Notes: generated by a model from the letters alone, not told the origin. A stretch of DNA of 64,000 nt from Hymenolepis diminuta (GCA_900708905.1 CAADRB010000098.1:62001-126000); one strand, 5' to 3'; shown: positions 12,381 through 25,270, counted from the first letter of the stretch. Translations and numbers: made by a program.

Positions 12381-15300
12381 CTGCTACACCGTCATTACAT
12401 GTAATTTTAATATTCCATATCAAGCTTACTTATTTTTGTGACTGGTCGGTAATTACGTACAAAAACGCTCAAGATACAGATATAAATGGATCGTATTTTG
12501 TATGTTCTGAAAAGTATTTCTAGATAGGAGACGTACTGTTGTAAAGTGCGATTATTGAGTTGTCCATATTTTCAAAAAAGGAATAATTCACTCCGTAATG
12601 TCGTAGTATTCAATCTTCATCAGTTGACAGATTCGAGAGTAAAATATTATCCAAAATTTCAGAGTTCTTTCACCGGTTAATGTATTTCCAAGGTTGGGCA
12701 CGTCTCTCGATACATTTGTATTCTTATATGCTGCCAAGAGCTTGAGATCAATTTCTCCTTCCTATTTACCACTACTAATTGTATTAAATTATATCATACA
12801 CTTGTTATTACGGGGAAAACTTAACAAGGATTTGCAATACAATCTCTCCTATACTAACAAAATCTAAGTTAAATATCTACACACTTGCATATCAAATAAG
12901 AATTTGAAAAATGTATTTTATGCAGGCTGATAGAAAATTTGGTTTATTCGAATAGCATGCATTTGAACATAACTATTTGACTATTAGAAAATGTGGTATT
13001 GAACCATGCACAGTAATAAAAGCTTATAATTTTGAACTTTTTTCAAACTGTTAGAACTGCTCTGATTTTATTTTCAACATCTAATTGGTTGTATTTAAAT
13101 GAGTCTTGCTATTTTATATTGTCTTAGTCAGGGCATGGAATAGATGTTTCTAAAGCATACGATTTTTACTCCTAAATGACAGAGATTTGAACTATTCGTA
13201 ACGTTGGACCAATTCCGATGTAGAAAATATACAGAATTTTTCAAATATATACAATTCAAGGAAGCACAATTGTCTGAGTACTGAACAAAGTCTAAGACCG
13301 AAGCCAAAGATACACGAATTTTTTTTTCTGAAAAATCGGATAAGAGTAAAGTTGAATGCAGACAACTTGACAAATCTTTATTTTCAACCATTTAAATAAC
13401 TTTCAATATTTCCTTTATTAGACCACTTATTTAACTTTTTGCTTGATCTTCTTTATACACACATTCATTTTGTCTAATAATTAATTAAGTTCATATGAGA
13501 AATAAAAGATTCAACTGTGTTGGCATTATTCTCCATTTTAATTTTGCCAATGTTTCACATTAAACCATTAAACAGCATGTGAGTCATTATTCTTATAGGA
13601 TTACGAATAATGTATTATCAAGTAGCCCTCGCGGGCACTTTTGCAACCAAAATCTAAAAGCAATCCAGATACCTTTATGCTTAGATCTTTTCGCATTATC
13701 TCGCTTTCCCCTTTTTCCGGAATGTGTATGTTTTAAGTATTATTGTTCAATTGTTTTTTTTTATAAATAATAGTTAATACATTGGTTGATTCGCTTTTAT
13801 TTCATTTATTATATTGATAAAATCACATATAAGTTATTAACTAATGGTTTAATCAATGAATCATTTTTTTGAAGAAGGCGATTTAGGATTATCAGTATCA
13901 TGGAAAGAAGAAAGCAAAATTTCAAAGGCTAGTTAGGTAGAAATGTGTCAATTGATCATCTAACTTGCAATATTTGAAAATCACCTCTCGATTATGTTCC
14001 AATTTTTTCGGCATATGTTCGGTAGGATTTCATATTTTATCTTATATATTTTTCTAATTTGATTGAAAGTAGAAGAACTTGTCCTTGTCATTTTTACCGC
14101 TAGAAAGCAGTTAGTTTACATGGAATTCCCATCAGTCGAAATTCGCCGGAAGAACCTCATAAATTTCTTTCTAATAATAATAAATCTATTTAATTTAGGA
14201 TTAAACCAGTGGTGCAAATTGGCAAAAAAGATGCATGGTTTTCATAATTTTAAGTATCGAATGTTTTTATGAGTTTTAAAAAGAGTACAACATGTGATTT
14301 TTTTCTATTTAGCACCTTCTCAGCACTGGACTTTGGGCATCGCACCGTTTCTAGAAGGTTAACATTCGGTTATAATTCTAGAATTTAGCGGTGTGAATTC
14401 AACGAACCTTAGTTTCATAGCCTTATTTCAGGTATCTATCCAGTGAGTTGCGATACTCTAAACGAGCTTTTAACCCTTAGAGGGAATCAATACTCCTGTT
14501 TTTGAGCCTAAATTGATAGAAAACGGCCTTCATCAACAGTGAAGGCATCGGTGTTCTGCTTAGTTCCTACCCGTCTGCACATTTGAGGGATATATCGGGA
14601 TGTCTTCTGTAGAAGGCTAGCTGTCCTAGAGAGGAAAGTTATCAGACACCTACGTTCCGTTCTGACCAGCCTGAAGAACACACTATGATGATGGCTTGGA
14701 GTAGATTTCCAAGTTTGAACCTGCTGTTTCGGATATAGTAAAATACAGTTGATTGACTCATTTTCCCATCCATCAGTTGCAGAGGGTTTGTGGAGTAGAG
14801 CCTACTCAGACTTGCTGTCCTGATTTTAGGGATCACTGAATAGCTGGCTTCTTCCTATATTAACTAGCATGTGGGAAACTAAAGGATAACCAGCATACTG
14901 TTAAGTGCTTTAATCATGCAATAGATCAGAATTAATTAAACGAAATACTATTTACGAAGTTCTGACTTAGCTCACAGTAGTTAACTTTCAACTTAACATT
15001 AATTATATTAAAATTTCCCGAGCTAGAAAAAAATAGTCAAACATAAAATATATTCCTTTAGTTAAGATATTTAGGCTTTATCGATTTGTAGTTACTATAA
15101 ATCCAGAAAGCTCATATATCTTAAAATGGAATTGACGCAGCCATATAAGTTGGGTCAATTCCTGATGTAAATATTTTCTACTGTAGGCCCAGTTTGTACT
15201 GATCTTTGAAATGTAATTTAAGTAAATTTAGGCTACGACTTTTGAAAACTTAATGTATATGAAGCCAATGTCACCCAATGGCCTTTAAAGATAAATTTTA

Positions 15301-18300
15301 AATAAACGACCTCACCTTAAAAAGCCCAATTCTTTAAGATCTTTAAAGAAAAGACGGTACTAAGTGTCGGTTCCATATCTTGTAGTAACATCGCACCTAC
15401 TGATTCATACCTCTATGGTAACTGTCATTTACACATCAGTGATCAAAGAGTGAGTTCATCAACCGATTCCTTAAAGCCAGAATTATTATTTCTGATATTT
15501 AATATTTCATTCAGACCAAATCAAAAATTGTACTCTGGAACTCTGTGTTAATCGATTCCATTTTGGAAATAGCTATCACAACGATATTGCAAAAGCATCA
15601 TTTCCTTCTCTGCAAATATTTCCCTACAGTTGGGAGCTGTGTGCTCCCCTGGTTTTACTTAAATTCCTTCGAGCTGTTAATTTTACGCTTTCAGAATGTG
15701 GATTAAACTTCAAAGTTAAATCATAGGCGTGCATGTCGATATGAACAGTTTACCCTAGCCATGAAGTTATGTAAAATTTCTTACCGGTTCTCATTGGGTC
15801 CTGAAAATTTCTTTCAAATTGAAGGGCCGGTATAATTTGAGATTTTCTGTTTTTCTACTAACTGAGATGATTAACTTGAAAGGCATAAAAATGTGATCTC
15901 AAAAGTCGAAATATTAAAAAGTTTCATATGGTCTGAACTTAAAAGCCTCATGGCAAAATTAAACGGGTCTAATCAAAAATTACATTTCCATATGGGATAT
16001 CTTCTCAAAAATGTTTAAAAAAATAATAAAGGCTTCTCAAAATTATTTTAAAATTTGATTATTCGCCTGTTATAATGATATCAGAAGTATTAGGTGGGGG
16101 GTGAGCAATGAACAAACATATTAGGGACTGTTAACCGAAACAAAAGCTATATAAATATAAAATTCAGTGAGAAATTTAGCAAAATTACCGCAAGATACCG
16201 TTTGTATTACTAAATTTGAAATACTATGTAGATTAACATTTTTAACAACAGAAGAAAATTATTTAAAGGGATTGTAACAAAAAATTTTTGCCTGTCGCCG
16301 AGGTTCCGAAATGTTAATTTTTGTTAATTTTGGTAAACAGGATCTAAAGATTCCAATTGGACAGAAATGAAAACCTTGTTTTATTAAAGATTTTCTCGTT
16401 GAAAAAAATAAAATTTGAGGAATGAACGATGGTCACAATTGATTTACGTGTATTTAATAACACCTTTTTGTCAATACAACATAGATCAGAAGTTAGGGCA
16501 GTATTCAACTTAGGGAAATAATCATGGTTCACACAGGTGAAGCTTTGCTTGTATTTTGTCGGTTTCTCAATTCAAAAGTGCTAGAGAGGACGAAAAACTG
16601 TAAACTCACATTTAAGAAGAAAAGGTAAAGAAGCTTGTAAAACTTTGATGAGCAGAAATAATGAGATAAATTAACGCAACTTAGATAAATTCATAAATAT
16701 TTTTCAAAAAAGTTAAGAATCTTAACGGAGACTTAAGAAAAAATGAAAAATATGTAAAACAAAATTTAAAATTACTATTGGTGATTGATGACTTCAATTT
16801 TTAATTCAAAAGTGTTTATTATATTAGTAAGTGCTGACAATGACCAATGATTTATATAACTATTTTCTATATGAGCTTAATATCTTTTCATTTTTCTGAT
16901 AAATCTTGAAAATTAGAGAATAAGCGTTTTAATTAGCTTAAAATGCTTAATGCGCAATGCCGATGTAAGCAAAAACTTATTTTAATTCAATAACTATATA
17001 CGTAAAAATTGGAACACTGAACTCTCAATCACGAAAAGAACCGATTATATGCCGCACTAGGTAAAGTGCTTTCGCAGCTACATAATATTCGGGCATAAAA
17101 ATATATGTTGGAGGTGCTTCACACATTATTAGTACATTATGGTGATGCTTTTACACTTAAAGTAAAACGAACAAGAAAATCTGAATGCAGTAAGTGGGGA
17201 AAACCAGCAAAAACATATAAATAATATGTTAAGCTGTCGGTTTGTAAAAGTCAATTCGCTAGTAATCCTTTTAACTTAAAATTATTCACGTCAGATACAA
17301 CAAGGATGTAAAGAAGAAACGGATGTACAACCACTCCTCCAATTATTTTGCGTCGCCAGATGTATACTTTCGTATAATTATTCTAAATTTAGGGCGGCTT
17401 AGAATAAAGAAGAGAAAACGATTTAAAGAATGTAATTTTCAAAACAAGTTGCTTCAAAGTAGGTGGAAAGTGTGTTTAAGTTCAGATGATTCAATCGTAA
17501 TATACCAGTATTTAAAATTTGTGCATTATGTTGTCCAGTTCATGTTCTCCAAATAAACGGACGTTCTTTGTAATAGAATGTCTTTGAATAATGATGTTAT
17601 TGAAGTAAATATAAAAAATTCTCATTAACGTAATGCAATATTACTGAAGGTAGCCCAATCTCATTATGGAATGTTAAATCAAAACTTGATCAGAGTAAAG
17701 GAAAGGTATCCTGTAGTTATTCTTGTGGAAAATTTGTATTAGAATTGTTAAGGTTAACCGTATCACTTCCGGCAGAAAATGGTTGAACATCAAACTGAAC
17801 TGATGAGTATCGACCTCATTACGAACTCTCAAACAGGTGTATATGTTTACCACTGCTCTTTCATTGTAAAAATAGCCGGATCATTTTTCGTGCTATTTTA
17901 GAATTGTAATAGATAAGTGCCTGAAAACAATAAAAATTCCTAAATCTCTTTTACTTCATGTTATATATTTGAATTGCATTTAAATTACTGACCTTTTAAA
18001 GCTATTAGATACTCCATTAAGGATAAAGTATTATATCAAAATAAATATAAATGAGCAATTATTTGCTAAGTAAATATTTAGTTTAAGAAGTGATTTCTCC
18101 TCATTTTGAAATGAATTTAAGAAATTGATACAATTTAGCCTTTGCAAAACGAAATTTTAAGCTCATATTTTTTAAGGGTGGCTCTATTTCAAAGGTATGA
18201 ATTTCAACTGTCGCTGATAATTGAAGCTTCCCACACTTTATATGTGATTTTATTTCAATTACAAACGTGTGAAAAAAAAGGTTTATAAAATCAGTTCATA

Positions 18301-19785
18301 TTTGAAATAAGTTTACTCTTTAAAGAATCTTGAAACTGACAAAGTTAATAGCGATAGCTCAAACAATCATTTAATATTGTTTGAAAGATGATGGAAGCTC
18401 CCTGTCGACACCAATAATATTCACGCTAAATGTGATCTGCCGAAATACGTTTTTAACTTTAAAGTAAATGTTGCTAAAGACTTAAAATATTTAACTTTTA
18501 TCAAATTGGAAAATGCTTTACCAATATGGTGGCAATATATTGATTTTGTAGAAATTTAGAGCTGAGGTCATTTAATATACATATAAAAAAATATCAGGTA
18601 TCTAATTCAATAAATAGATTAAAAAAATTACTTAGCTAGGAAAATGAAGTTCAAAAAAGTTAGTTATGGCGGATATCACTCTGTTATGTCGCTCCTTAAA
18701 TGGCAAAGGTGAAACGTGTTAAATAGCAACATATATTATTTTATTTTACAAAAATTCCAAAGTAATTAAAAGGGACACAATTAGAGCATGGGAGGAAAAT
18801 GCATCACTTGGTAAATATTAGTTCTCTGAAAATGTGGCTATCAGTTTATAAATATATGCTTAACGTCATGCATTTGATGAATAAAATTTATCACAATTTA
18901 ACCATGGGCTTAAAATTTTAGTACAGTGATATCTAGCTCTATCTCAATACACTATTTAATAAATCTTAAGCTTCCACTTTAATCCTGAAGCTCTAAGAAG
19001 AAACAGAATGGATCTTCATTTAATTTGCATATGTATTTCTAAATTTGTATGATCGTTAGCGGTTTCAATACCTAAAGTGCATTGAATGGGTTCATTTTCT
19101 ATCATTTTTAATCTCATCTTTCTAAATTAAGCGCAATTTTTTTACCCTTGAGGAGGATTATTCTCAAAATTGCAGTAAATTTGATCTATTCTATTAGGAG
19201 TACACAATGTATATTAATTCATGCCTCTATTTCATTTAATAACTATTTAAATATTTTTTAAGTTCCATACATTATTTTAGGAATGAAAATATATGTATAT
19301 TCAATGAATAAAATGATAAAAAATATCTGTACTGCCAGGAAAATAATGTTATTAAATTCCAGAAAAATGAAAATGAATTTAAACATTAAATTTCATTTGG
19401 AAAGTGCTTACACATTTAAGTTATATTAATTAAATTATAAATATACAAATTTTGGGTGTTTTTAAATTAGAAAGTATGATGGCTTTAATCCTAAATTTCA
19501 TCTTCAATGTAGAAAAAAATCGGTTCTCATTGAAAGATCAAAGAGTAAAATGATATGCTTAAAAATTGCCTATCAATTAGCAAAGCTCATTAAGATTTTG
19601 TTATGTGCAATGGTTATAGAATTAATGGACAGACATAAATCTAACTAACCAATAAAAACGTTTGATTAAGGAATTGGAAAATGAGATTGATTCTAAGCGC
19701 CCTTTAATTGGCTGGCGCGCATCTCTTGTGCAAATATATTGAGAAATTCTGGTTGAGCTTTAGTTGGACTTACGCATTTTTAGTT
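12381..19785. other. Gene-poor AT-rich stretch upstream of the neuropeptide gene
   Basis: No gene can be supported. A GC-richer patch at about 14520-14860 carries a 64-codon minus-strand frame of unknown kind and may be another repeat relic. Non-coding first exons of the neuropeptide gene could lie here, but they cannot be recognised without transcripts. Confidence 0.55.
19773..19784 (+). promoter_or_regulatory. Probable splice acceptor (cis or spliced-leader) before the neuropeptide start
   Basis: The run CGCATTTTTAG ends just before TTATGAAATC, which places the ATG two bases after the AG. This is compatible with a cis intron or with spliced-leader trans-splicing, which some flatworm genes use. 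A second candidate, GAGCTTTAG, ends near 19764. The sequence cannot decide between the two. Confidence 0.4.
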
Positions 19786-20013
19786 ATGAAATCTTCCTGG
19801 TTACTTTTCGTCGCCACAGCCATGCTCGTTCTGGTAAATCAAACAGTTCAAGCAACTCGCATCAGTCCTGAAGAAGAGGCCGCTATAGAAGAAATGTATG
19901 ATTTCGATGGCTCTGAGGCTCCCTTCTATATTGATCGCCGGGGTTTCCTAACCAGTTCTCGTCTTGGCCGACGCAAGAAGGGTTTCTTGACTGCTGGTCG
20001 ACTTGGACGCTAA
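19786..20013 (+). CDS. Neuropeptide precursor: two GFLT-x-x-RL-amide peptides
   Basis: This encodes a 75-residue secreted precursor. Residues 1-23 form a signal peptide: Met-Lys, a hydrophobic core (LLFVATAMLVLV), and likely cleavage after VQA. Residues 24-50 are an acidic spacer rich in Glu and Asp. A dibasic RR (51-52) precedes GFLTSSRLG (53-61), then RRKK (62-65), then GFLTAGRLG (66-74) and a final Arg75. The Gly before each basic site is the standard amide donor. Prohormone convertase, carboxypeptidase and amidating enzymes should therefore yield GFLTSSRL-NH2 and GFLTAGRL-NH2. The frame stays open upstream to 19708 without an ATG, and TTTTTAG just before 19784 looks like a splice acceptor, so ATG 19786 is the likely start and a leader may be joined there. 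The signal peptide followed at once by short repeats is typical of flatworm neuropeptide genes. The -RL-amide ending recalls myomodulin-type peptides, but the rest does not match, so I assign no family. Confidence 0.85.
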   Translation: MKSSWLLFVATAMLVLVNQTVQATRISPEEEAAIEEMYDFDGSEAPFYIDRRGFLTSSRLGRRKKGFLTAGRLGR

Positions 20014-20068
20014 GTCAATCTTCAATGAATGGGTGAAAGATTATCACAGTTGTTTTCATTTAATCGGT

Positions 20069-20074
20069 AATAAA
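20069..20074 (+). terminator. AATAAA polyadenylation signal of the neuropeptide gene
   Basis: A canonical AATAAA lies 56 bases after the stop codon at 20011-20013, followed by T-rich sequence. The spacing is normal for a short animal 3' UTR. Confidence 0.7.
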
Positions 20075-20079
20075 GTCTT

Positions 20080-21332
20080 TATGAACATCTTCTACATTTT
20101 TCTATCAAACTAATTCTCCCCATAATTTTCTGCATGTATATCACGCTCGTGTTTCCTTGAGAAGCGTGTGAAGTAAATAAAACAGCTCGTACATCTTTTT
20201 GCTCTCTTTGATCATAAATAACATTTGCATCTTATCGATGCTAAACTCTTAACACTTTCATGGCTATTAATTTAGTTGCCTTATATATTACCCTATATAA
20301 TGAATAAGCAAAAAATAAACGAAATAATGCATATTTGATTTGTATGATCAAATTTGATGAAAAGTATGTGCGATATGTATAAGAAAATACAATAAAATGA
20401 TAAATGATATGTCATATTAGAATAATCGGTTTCCCTTATGCCTCTGCTCAGTTTCCAATGTATTAATCATTCTTTAATAATAAAGTTATGAATTTAACAA
20501 AACTAACAACGCAACCCAATTTAGAACTTATAGAAATAGCAACATCTCTGGCCAACCTGTAACAGAGATTTCGCATTTATTTGAGGTCTTTTAGTTTACC
20601 ATTAACAATTGCAGTCAGCTTGTCTGTTCCAAAGACGTATTGGATGGATTTCAATTCACAATGTTGATTATTTGTCAGAAATCTAATGCTGCAAAGATTG
20701 AACTCTGCAAATTAAATGGCAATACTGATTCTTCAGGAGCTCTTTGATTCCACTGCGGCATGAAACACCCATTATTGCTACAATTTGCTACATGAAAATT
20801 TCACCTGAACTATAAATTTTGCTGGGTAGAAGTGTGAATTGGTCGCCAACCTTATTCAACTACAATATTTTGTGTTCCTGTATATTTCTGTCGTCAAACA
20901 GCTTATTTAACACTTATTATAGCAGAAAGTGCGCGTATCATAATATTAATGAATTTTACTGGATTTTATGATTTTATCTATTTGCAATTGGTGGATACAG
21001 AATGATTAATAGGATATTTATTTAATCGGTGATTTCAATTTTTGTATAAATGGGCTGGGTTGTTAGTATTGATAATTTCATAACTATGTCACTAAACAAA
21101 TATTGAATAGAGCATTGTAAATTCACTTATAGCTTCCTATTATAAGTGCATAAGTATTCAGTTTGATTTACTCTAAGGTAGAAACAATAATAAACGGATT
21201 GCAAAAAATTTGTACAAACTGCAGACCTAGCTTGTTTTCATTAAAAATAAAATTTTTTTGATTCTAAAGATGAATTTGGAGCCATCACATGGTCGATAAA
21301 ATTTTTATAAGTTTTATTTTATTCAGGGTGCG
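20080..21332. other. Non-coding stretch between the neuropeptide gene and the right mariner copy
   Basis: No gene or known element is visible. Composition is uniformly AT-rich, with scattered further AATAAA-type hexamers. Confidence 0.6.
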
Positions 21333-22666
21333 TAAGGTATCTCAGAACACCTTACCTACCGTCCATGGTTGAAACTTAAAACTTCTTGCAACAAAACAAG
21401 TAAACGTAGTATCTATTAGCGTCCCTTTTATTCCATATATTCTCCCTCGACTTCTATTATCTACTCAATTCAATTATGACAGCGACTGCAAACTTTCATC
21501 CGGCGGTCTTTATTGATATCCTGCATTGTTCAAACTATTACCTCCATCAGAGAGGAAGAACTGGTGTTATGGGAATGCTTATTAACTTCAACCACGCTCT
21601 GTCCCGTCCCGCCCCTCTTCACACGTAATAATGCCAAGGATTAAGGTCTGGCGAGTAGTCAGAAAGCCATAAGTTTAGTAGGATATAATCCTGAAAATTC
21701 TACGACTTGCATATAATCCTCGATTTTGAGAGCTTAATAGGATGGAGCTGAATATTCCTGGAACACTTAGGGTCTTCCTCCATCCCCTACGCTGCCTACC
21801 AAAGGTTTAAAGAGTCTTCACATAGACATGTGCATCTGTGGTCACTCTAACACTCTGTGGAAAAATTGAGGAGTCACGATATCCTCCTCCCTCAGTGCCC
21901 TTCACAACACCGAAAGCCATCATTGTTGCTTGAAACTTTATGCACATGACAGTTGGATGTTTGGTGGAATTTGCCTCCTCCCCTCCCCCCACTCCTCCAC
22001 ACATAGTCACCTACCATTTCTTCAATTGACATTTTCATCCTGGTGAAAGCTGTTTTCATGGAAGAAAATCAAAAGCACTCCCCTTCTTCTTCTTCTTCTT
22101 CTTCTTCTGAGTACTTCAATTTTTTTAAGAGTCCTTTTGCACACATTATACGATTCTCTTGACTCGGTTTTGTCAACATGAACTGACCTCGTCTGAGAAG
22201 AACGTGTGAGATTTGTATGCGAGGTTTTGATGACCAACATTCCTTATATACTACTACTGCTTCAGACACTTGAAGATAGTTGACAAGATGTTGCGCACTG
22301 ACTTCCCACGATTCTCGTCCATCATGCCATGCCACACACTCTTCTCACAAACTCAGATCTTCTGAATGATGAGTGAGCAGAGCGTTGAAAGGCTCTTTTC
22401 TCCACCTCGCGACGGCCAATTCATCTCCACTGATTTCATTTAGCAGCTCCTGTATAACTTTACAAACGAAAGATCTGAGGACTTTCGAAAATCTTGCAGT
22501 TTCTAAATTCCGGTGTTTCACTTTTATAGACATCATTGTAGTGTATCCTTTCACTTCATTAATTAAGGTAGTATTCGGCATGAGATCTTCTGATATAAAA
22601 AGTATATTGATAATTATTGTCGAGTTAGTTCAAATTACAAAAATACAGGTTTCTTCAGGTACCTTG
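21333..22666 (-). mobile_element. Degenerate mariner-like transposon, right copy (near full length)
   Basis: This dead mariner-type element has transposase sense on the minus strand. Its probable terminal inverted repeats are TAAGGTATCTCAGAACACCT at 21333 and, on the minus strand, CAAGGTACCTGAAGAAACCT starting at 22666. The span of about 1.33 kb is the usual size of mariner. Near 21637-21657 the minus strand encodes YSPDLNP, the hallmark block before the last catalytic Asp, followed by HYYV as in the family's DYYVWG, here ending in a stop instead of Trp. Upstream blocks are the same as in the left copy and are likewise broken by frameshifts and stops. The TA target duplication expected for mariner is clear only next to 22666. 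The core 21717-22620 is the nearly perfect inverted match of 8621-9524. Confidence 0.85.
22081..22109 (-). repeat. (GAA)n microsatellite inside the right mariner copy
   Basis: This is the inverted partner of the run at 9133-9160, and it shows as TTC repeats on the plus strand. It has the same number of repeats in both copies, which argues that the two cores were made identical recently. Confidence 0.85.
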
Positions 22667-24590
22667 TATAAGGTAAATTTTAACTGAATATTGTGAGATC
22701 GGAAAAATATAAATGAGTGCATTATTACGCCTTTAAACTGGTATCTAGTGAAGTTTAAAGTTAACCGCTGAGCAAATGAAATATTCTTTAAATTCTCAAG
22801 AAAATTAAGTAAACAACTTAAATATCTTTAGCTTTAAGTCACATAGAAAGCTACATAGTCTCCTTTCCAATTCTTTCCATTGAGCCTACGAAGGCTAAAT
22901 GAACTGTGCATCAGTCAAGGTTGTATATTTACCGAAATTATAAATAAGCTAATATCATATCTGCATTAATATTTGTCTAAAGCCCTCCTATTTTAATGTT
23001 GTCATTAGAACTGGACACGTGTTCGCAGATTTTGCCACCTATTTCTTTTTTATAATTTTAAATTTGTACAGAAACTTTTCTTCCTGCGCCTCTGGGGAAA
23101 TCAGCAGTTCTCGAAATGACTTGTTTCTTTGTTGATAGAAAAATAATGCTAAGAAAATATGACGTTTGGGGTGGGCCAAATGTTATTGCCTACTGTTCAT
23201 AGTGCAATGATACGTTAACTTCTTTGTTCACAGTAAGCGAAGAAAAAAAATTGGCGTATGTTAATCAGCAAAGTAGTCCTGAGCTAAGTTGATTTGTACT
23301 TGCTTCAATTCCTATCTAATAGAACTCATAAAATATGTGTTTTTCTTATTTTCAAATAAAGTAGATTTGTCTTTTGAAGTAAGTAAATTATTGTAAATCG
23401 TCATTAATGAAAGATTGCCATTCCTGCCATTTTAGGAAAAAATCAAATTGAGGAGTAAATCGCTTATATATATATCAAAATTGGAGATTGTATAGAGTTA
23501 GAGCTTCTGAAGGAGAGGATCAATGTAAGAAAGTGCTAATGTAGGACGGAAAAAACTAACGAAATAATTCCTTTTCTAACTACACGAACTCCAACTCTTG
23601 CTGCTACAGTGTGAGAGTAAGACAGAGTCAGAAACAGGATATTTTCCTAGAGAATAACAGAGAATAGGCATCAATTGTGTAACTCGTAAGATGAATTTAT
23701 AATTTTGTTAAGGAATAGAACTCTCAAGACAAGTTTTATACAGTAGAGGAATTCGATAAATTCTTAAGTTTTGAGAAGAAAGAATTTGAATACCGCTATA
23801 TGGAGAAGACAAAAAACTGGAATAATGTAATCAACCAATCCCGATAACAGATACTTTAATAGAACTTGGTCTTAAGGTTCCGTAGGATAGAAGTAATGAT
23901 CACAATTTTTTTACATTAGCGGGAAAGCTTTGACGGCCCTAACTTTGATTCTAAAATAAGTATTTTTCCGGAGTAATTTCCTTATAATGTGCTTTTATAT
24001 GAAATCATCGAATACGAACTTGACAGAATGTCAAAAATAAAATGCTCATAAAGATTCGTCTTTACCCCACTTGTATGCTTGTTTATGCCATTAAAAGATG
24101 CTTTCTTATCAAGCCAGTGAAAAGCTACCGTCATTGAATATAACATATATTGTTATTAATCAAAGGTAAAAAAAATTTTGTAGGAACTTAAATAAAGGCT
24201 TAATTAATAAATTCCAGATTTCCGATCTTGTCGATTTAAAATGGTTGATATATGATATTGTTATAAACTCCCAACTCATATGATTAGAAACTATTTAATA
24301 AAAGTAGCGCCATGAAAACAAATCGAGCGTTTCGAATTAATGGTCACGACCGATTGCGACTTTTAAATAGTTTTAGCAGCCAACACGATGGTTAACTTTT
24401 CGGTAAAATAAAAAATTGTTATTTCATCAAATGCTCACCCAGTTTACCACCGGTAATACATTAATTAAAACTGAGAAATAAAGTGCGCTTATAAGAAGAG
24501 GTATTTAATCGTTTTCCTAAAAATACAGATTTCTGTGTATTTATTAAGAAACCTTTAAAATGAACTTTCGTCCGAATATAACGACCTCTA
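22667..24590. other. Gene-poor stretch
   Basis: No gene can be supported. Open frames are short and AT-biased. A short TA run at about 23466-23475 is the only simple repeat I noted. Confidence 0.55.
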
Positions 24591-25270
24591 ATATTCCTCC
24601 ACTTGTTGTATTTAGGGGCGTAAAAAGACTAGAACACCTCAGTGAGAACGGGTGCTATCAAGATCACATTATGTTATACTGTAGACAAGCTCCATATGCG
24701 GGNNNNNNNNNNNNGGGAGAGTAAATACAAGTGTCACATGTCTAGGTGGAGTCAAATGTCTACCCATTAGAATCCAGGTATCTGAATATTTCATCTCCTG
24801 CTCTGGAATTTAGAACATAAGAGAGGAACGTCTGAGGTCAACGTCTTTAAGTTGCCAACAAACTGAGTTAACCAATCCGCTTTCGGGCTCTCCGCCACTT
24901 TATGCCTCCCTTATGGTGACTCTCCGTTACAGATACCTTGCTACTATTCTGGTGGTTTCAAATTGGAAACCTCTCTTCCATACTTATTTTGGTAGATTTT
25001 TGGTTTATCTAATTAACCAGTCATTGGGAGAAAATTTTATTAGCCTTCGTTGTCAAATCTAGATTTATTCTAATGCTTTTCTTAAGGTGGCTGCTAAATG
25101 CTCTCATTGTCAAATCCGATGCCTTTCATTCTCCGTCTACTCAAGGCCTGAAGAACTCCAGATATTTAAACATAGATCTCCACACATCTGAAAGCTGACA
25201 TCGATGTTGAGCTCAGGTCATTCTGAATCCAGAATTTATCCTCCCGTTGGCAACGGCTTCTTACCTGTCA
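24591..25270. repeat. GC-richer patch around a small gap, probable repeat relic
   Basis: The stretch on both sides of the 12-N gap has more C and G than its surroundings and no intact reading frame. The presence of a gap inside it suggests a repeat that the assembler could not resolve. I did not identify reverse transcriptase, integrase or transposase motifs. Confidence 0.3.
24703..24714. other. Assembly gap (12 N)
   Basis: Twelve unresolved bases, flanked by GGG on both sides. Confidence 1.

Noticed and set aside
17803..17832. CTGATGAG-type core suggestive of a hammerhead ribozyme, as in some flatworm SINEs
   Set aside because: No GAAA core, no proper helix II or III and no cleavage-site context. 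Other CTGATGA hits in the window fail in the same way.
19708..19785. Longer neuropeptide precursor starting at 19708
   Set aside because: The extension begins with TTG, puts charged residues in front of the signal peptide, and contains likely splice acceptors. The ATG at 19786 gives a normal signal peptide.
22373..22687. 104-codon plus-strand frame in the right mariner copy
   Set aside because: It is antisense to the transposase relic and is mirrored by the same frame at 8560-8868 in the left copy; it is a shadow of the repeat.
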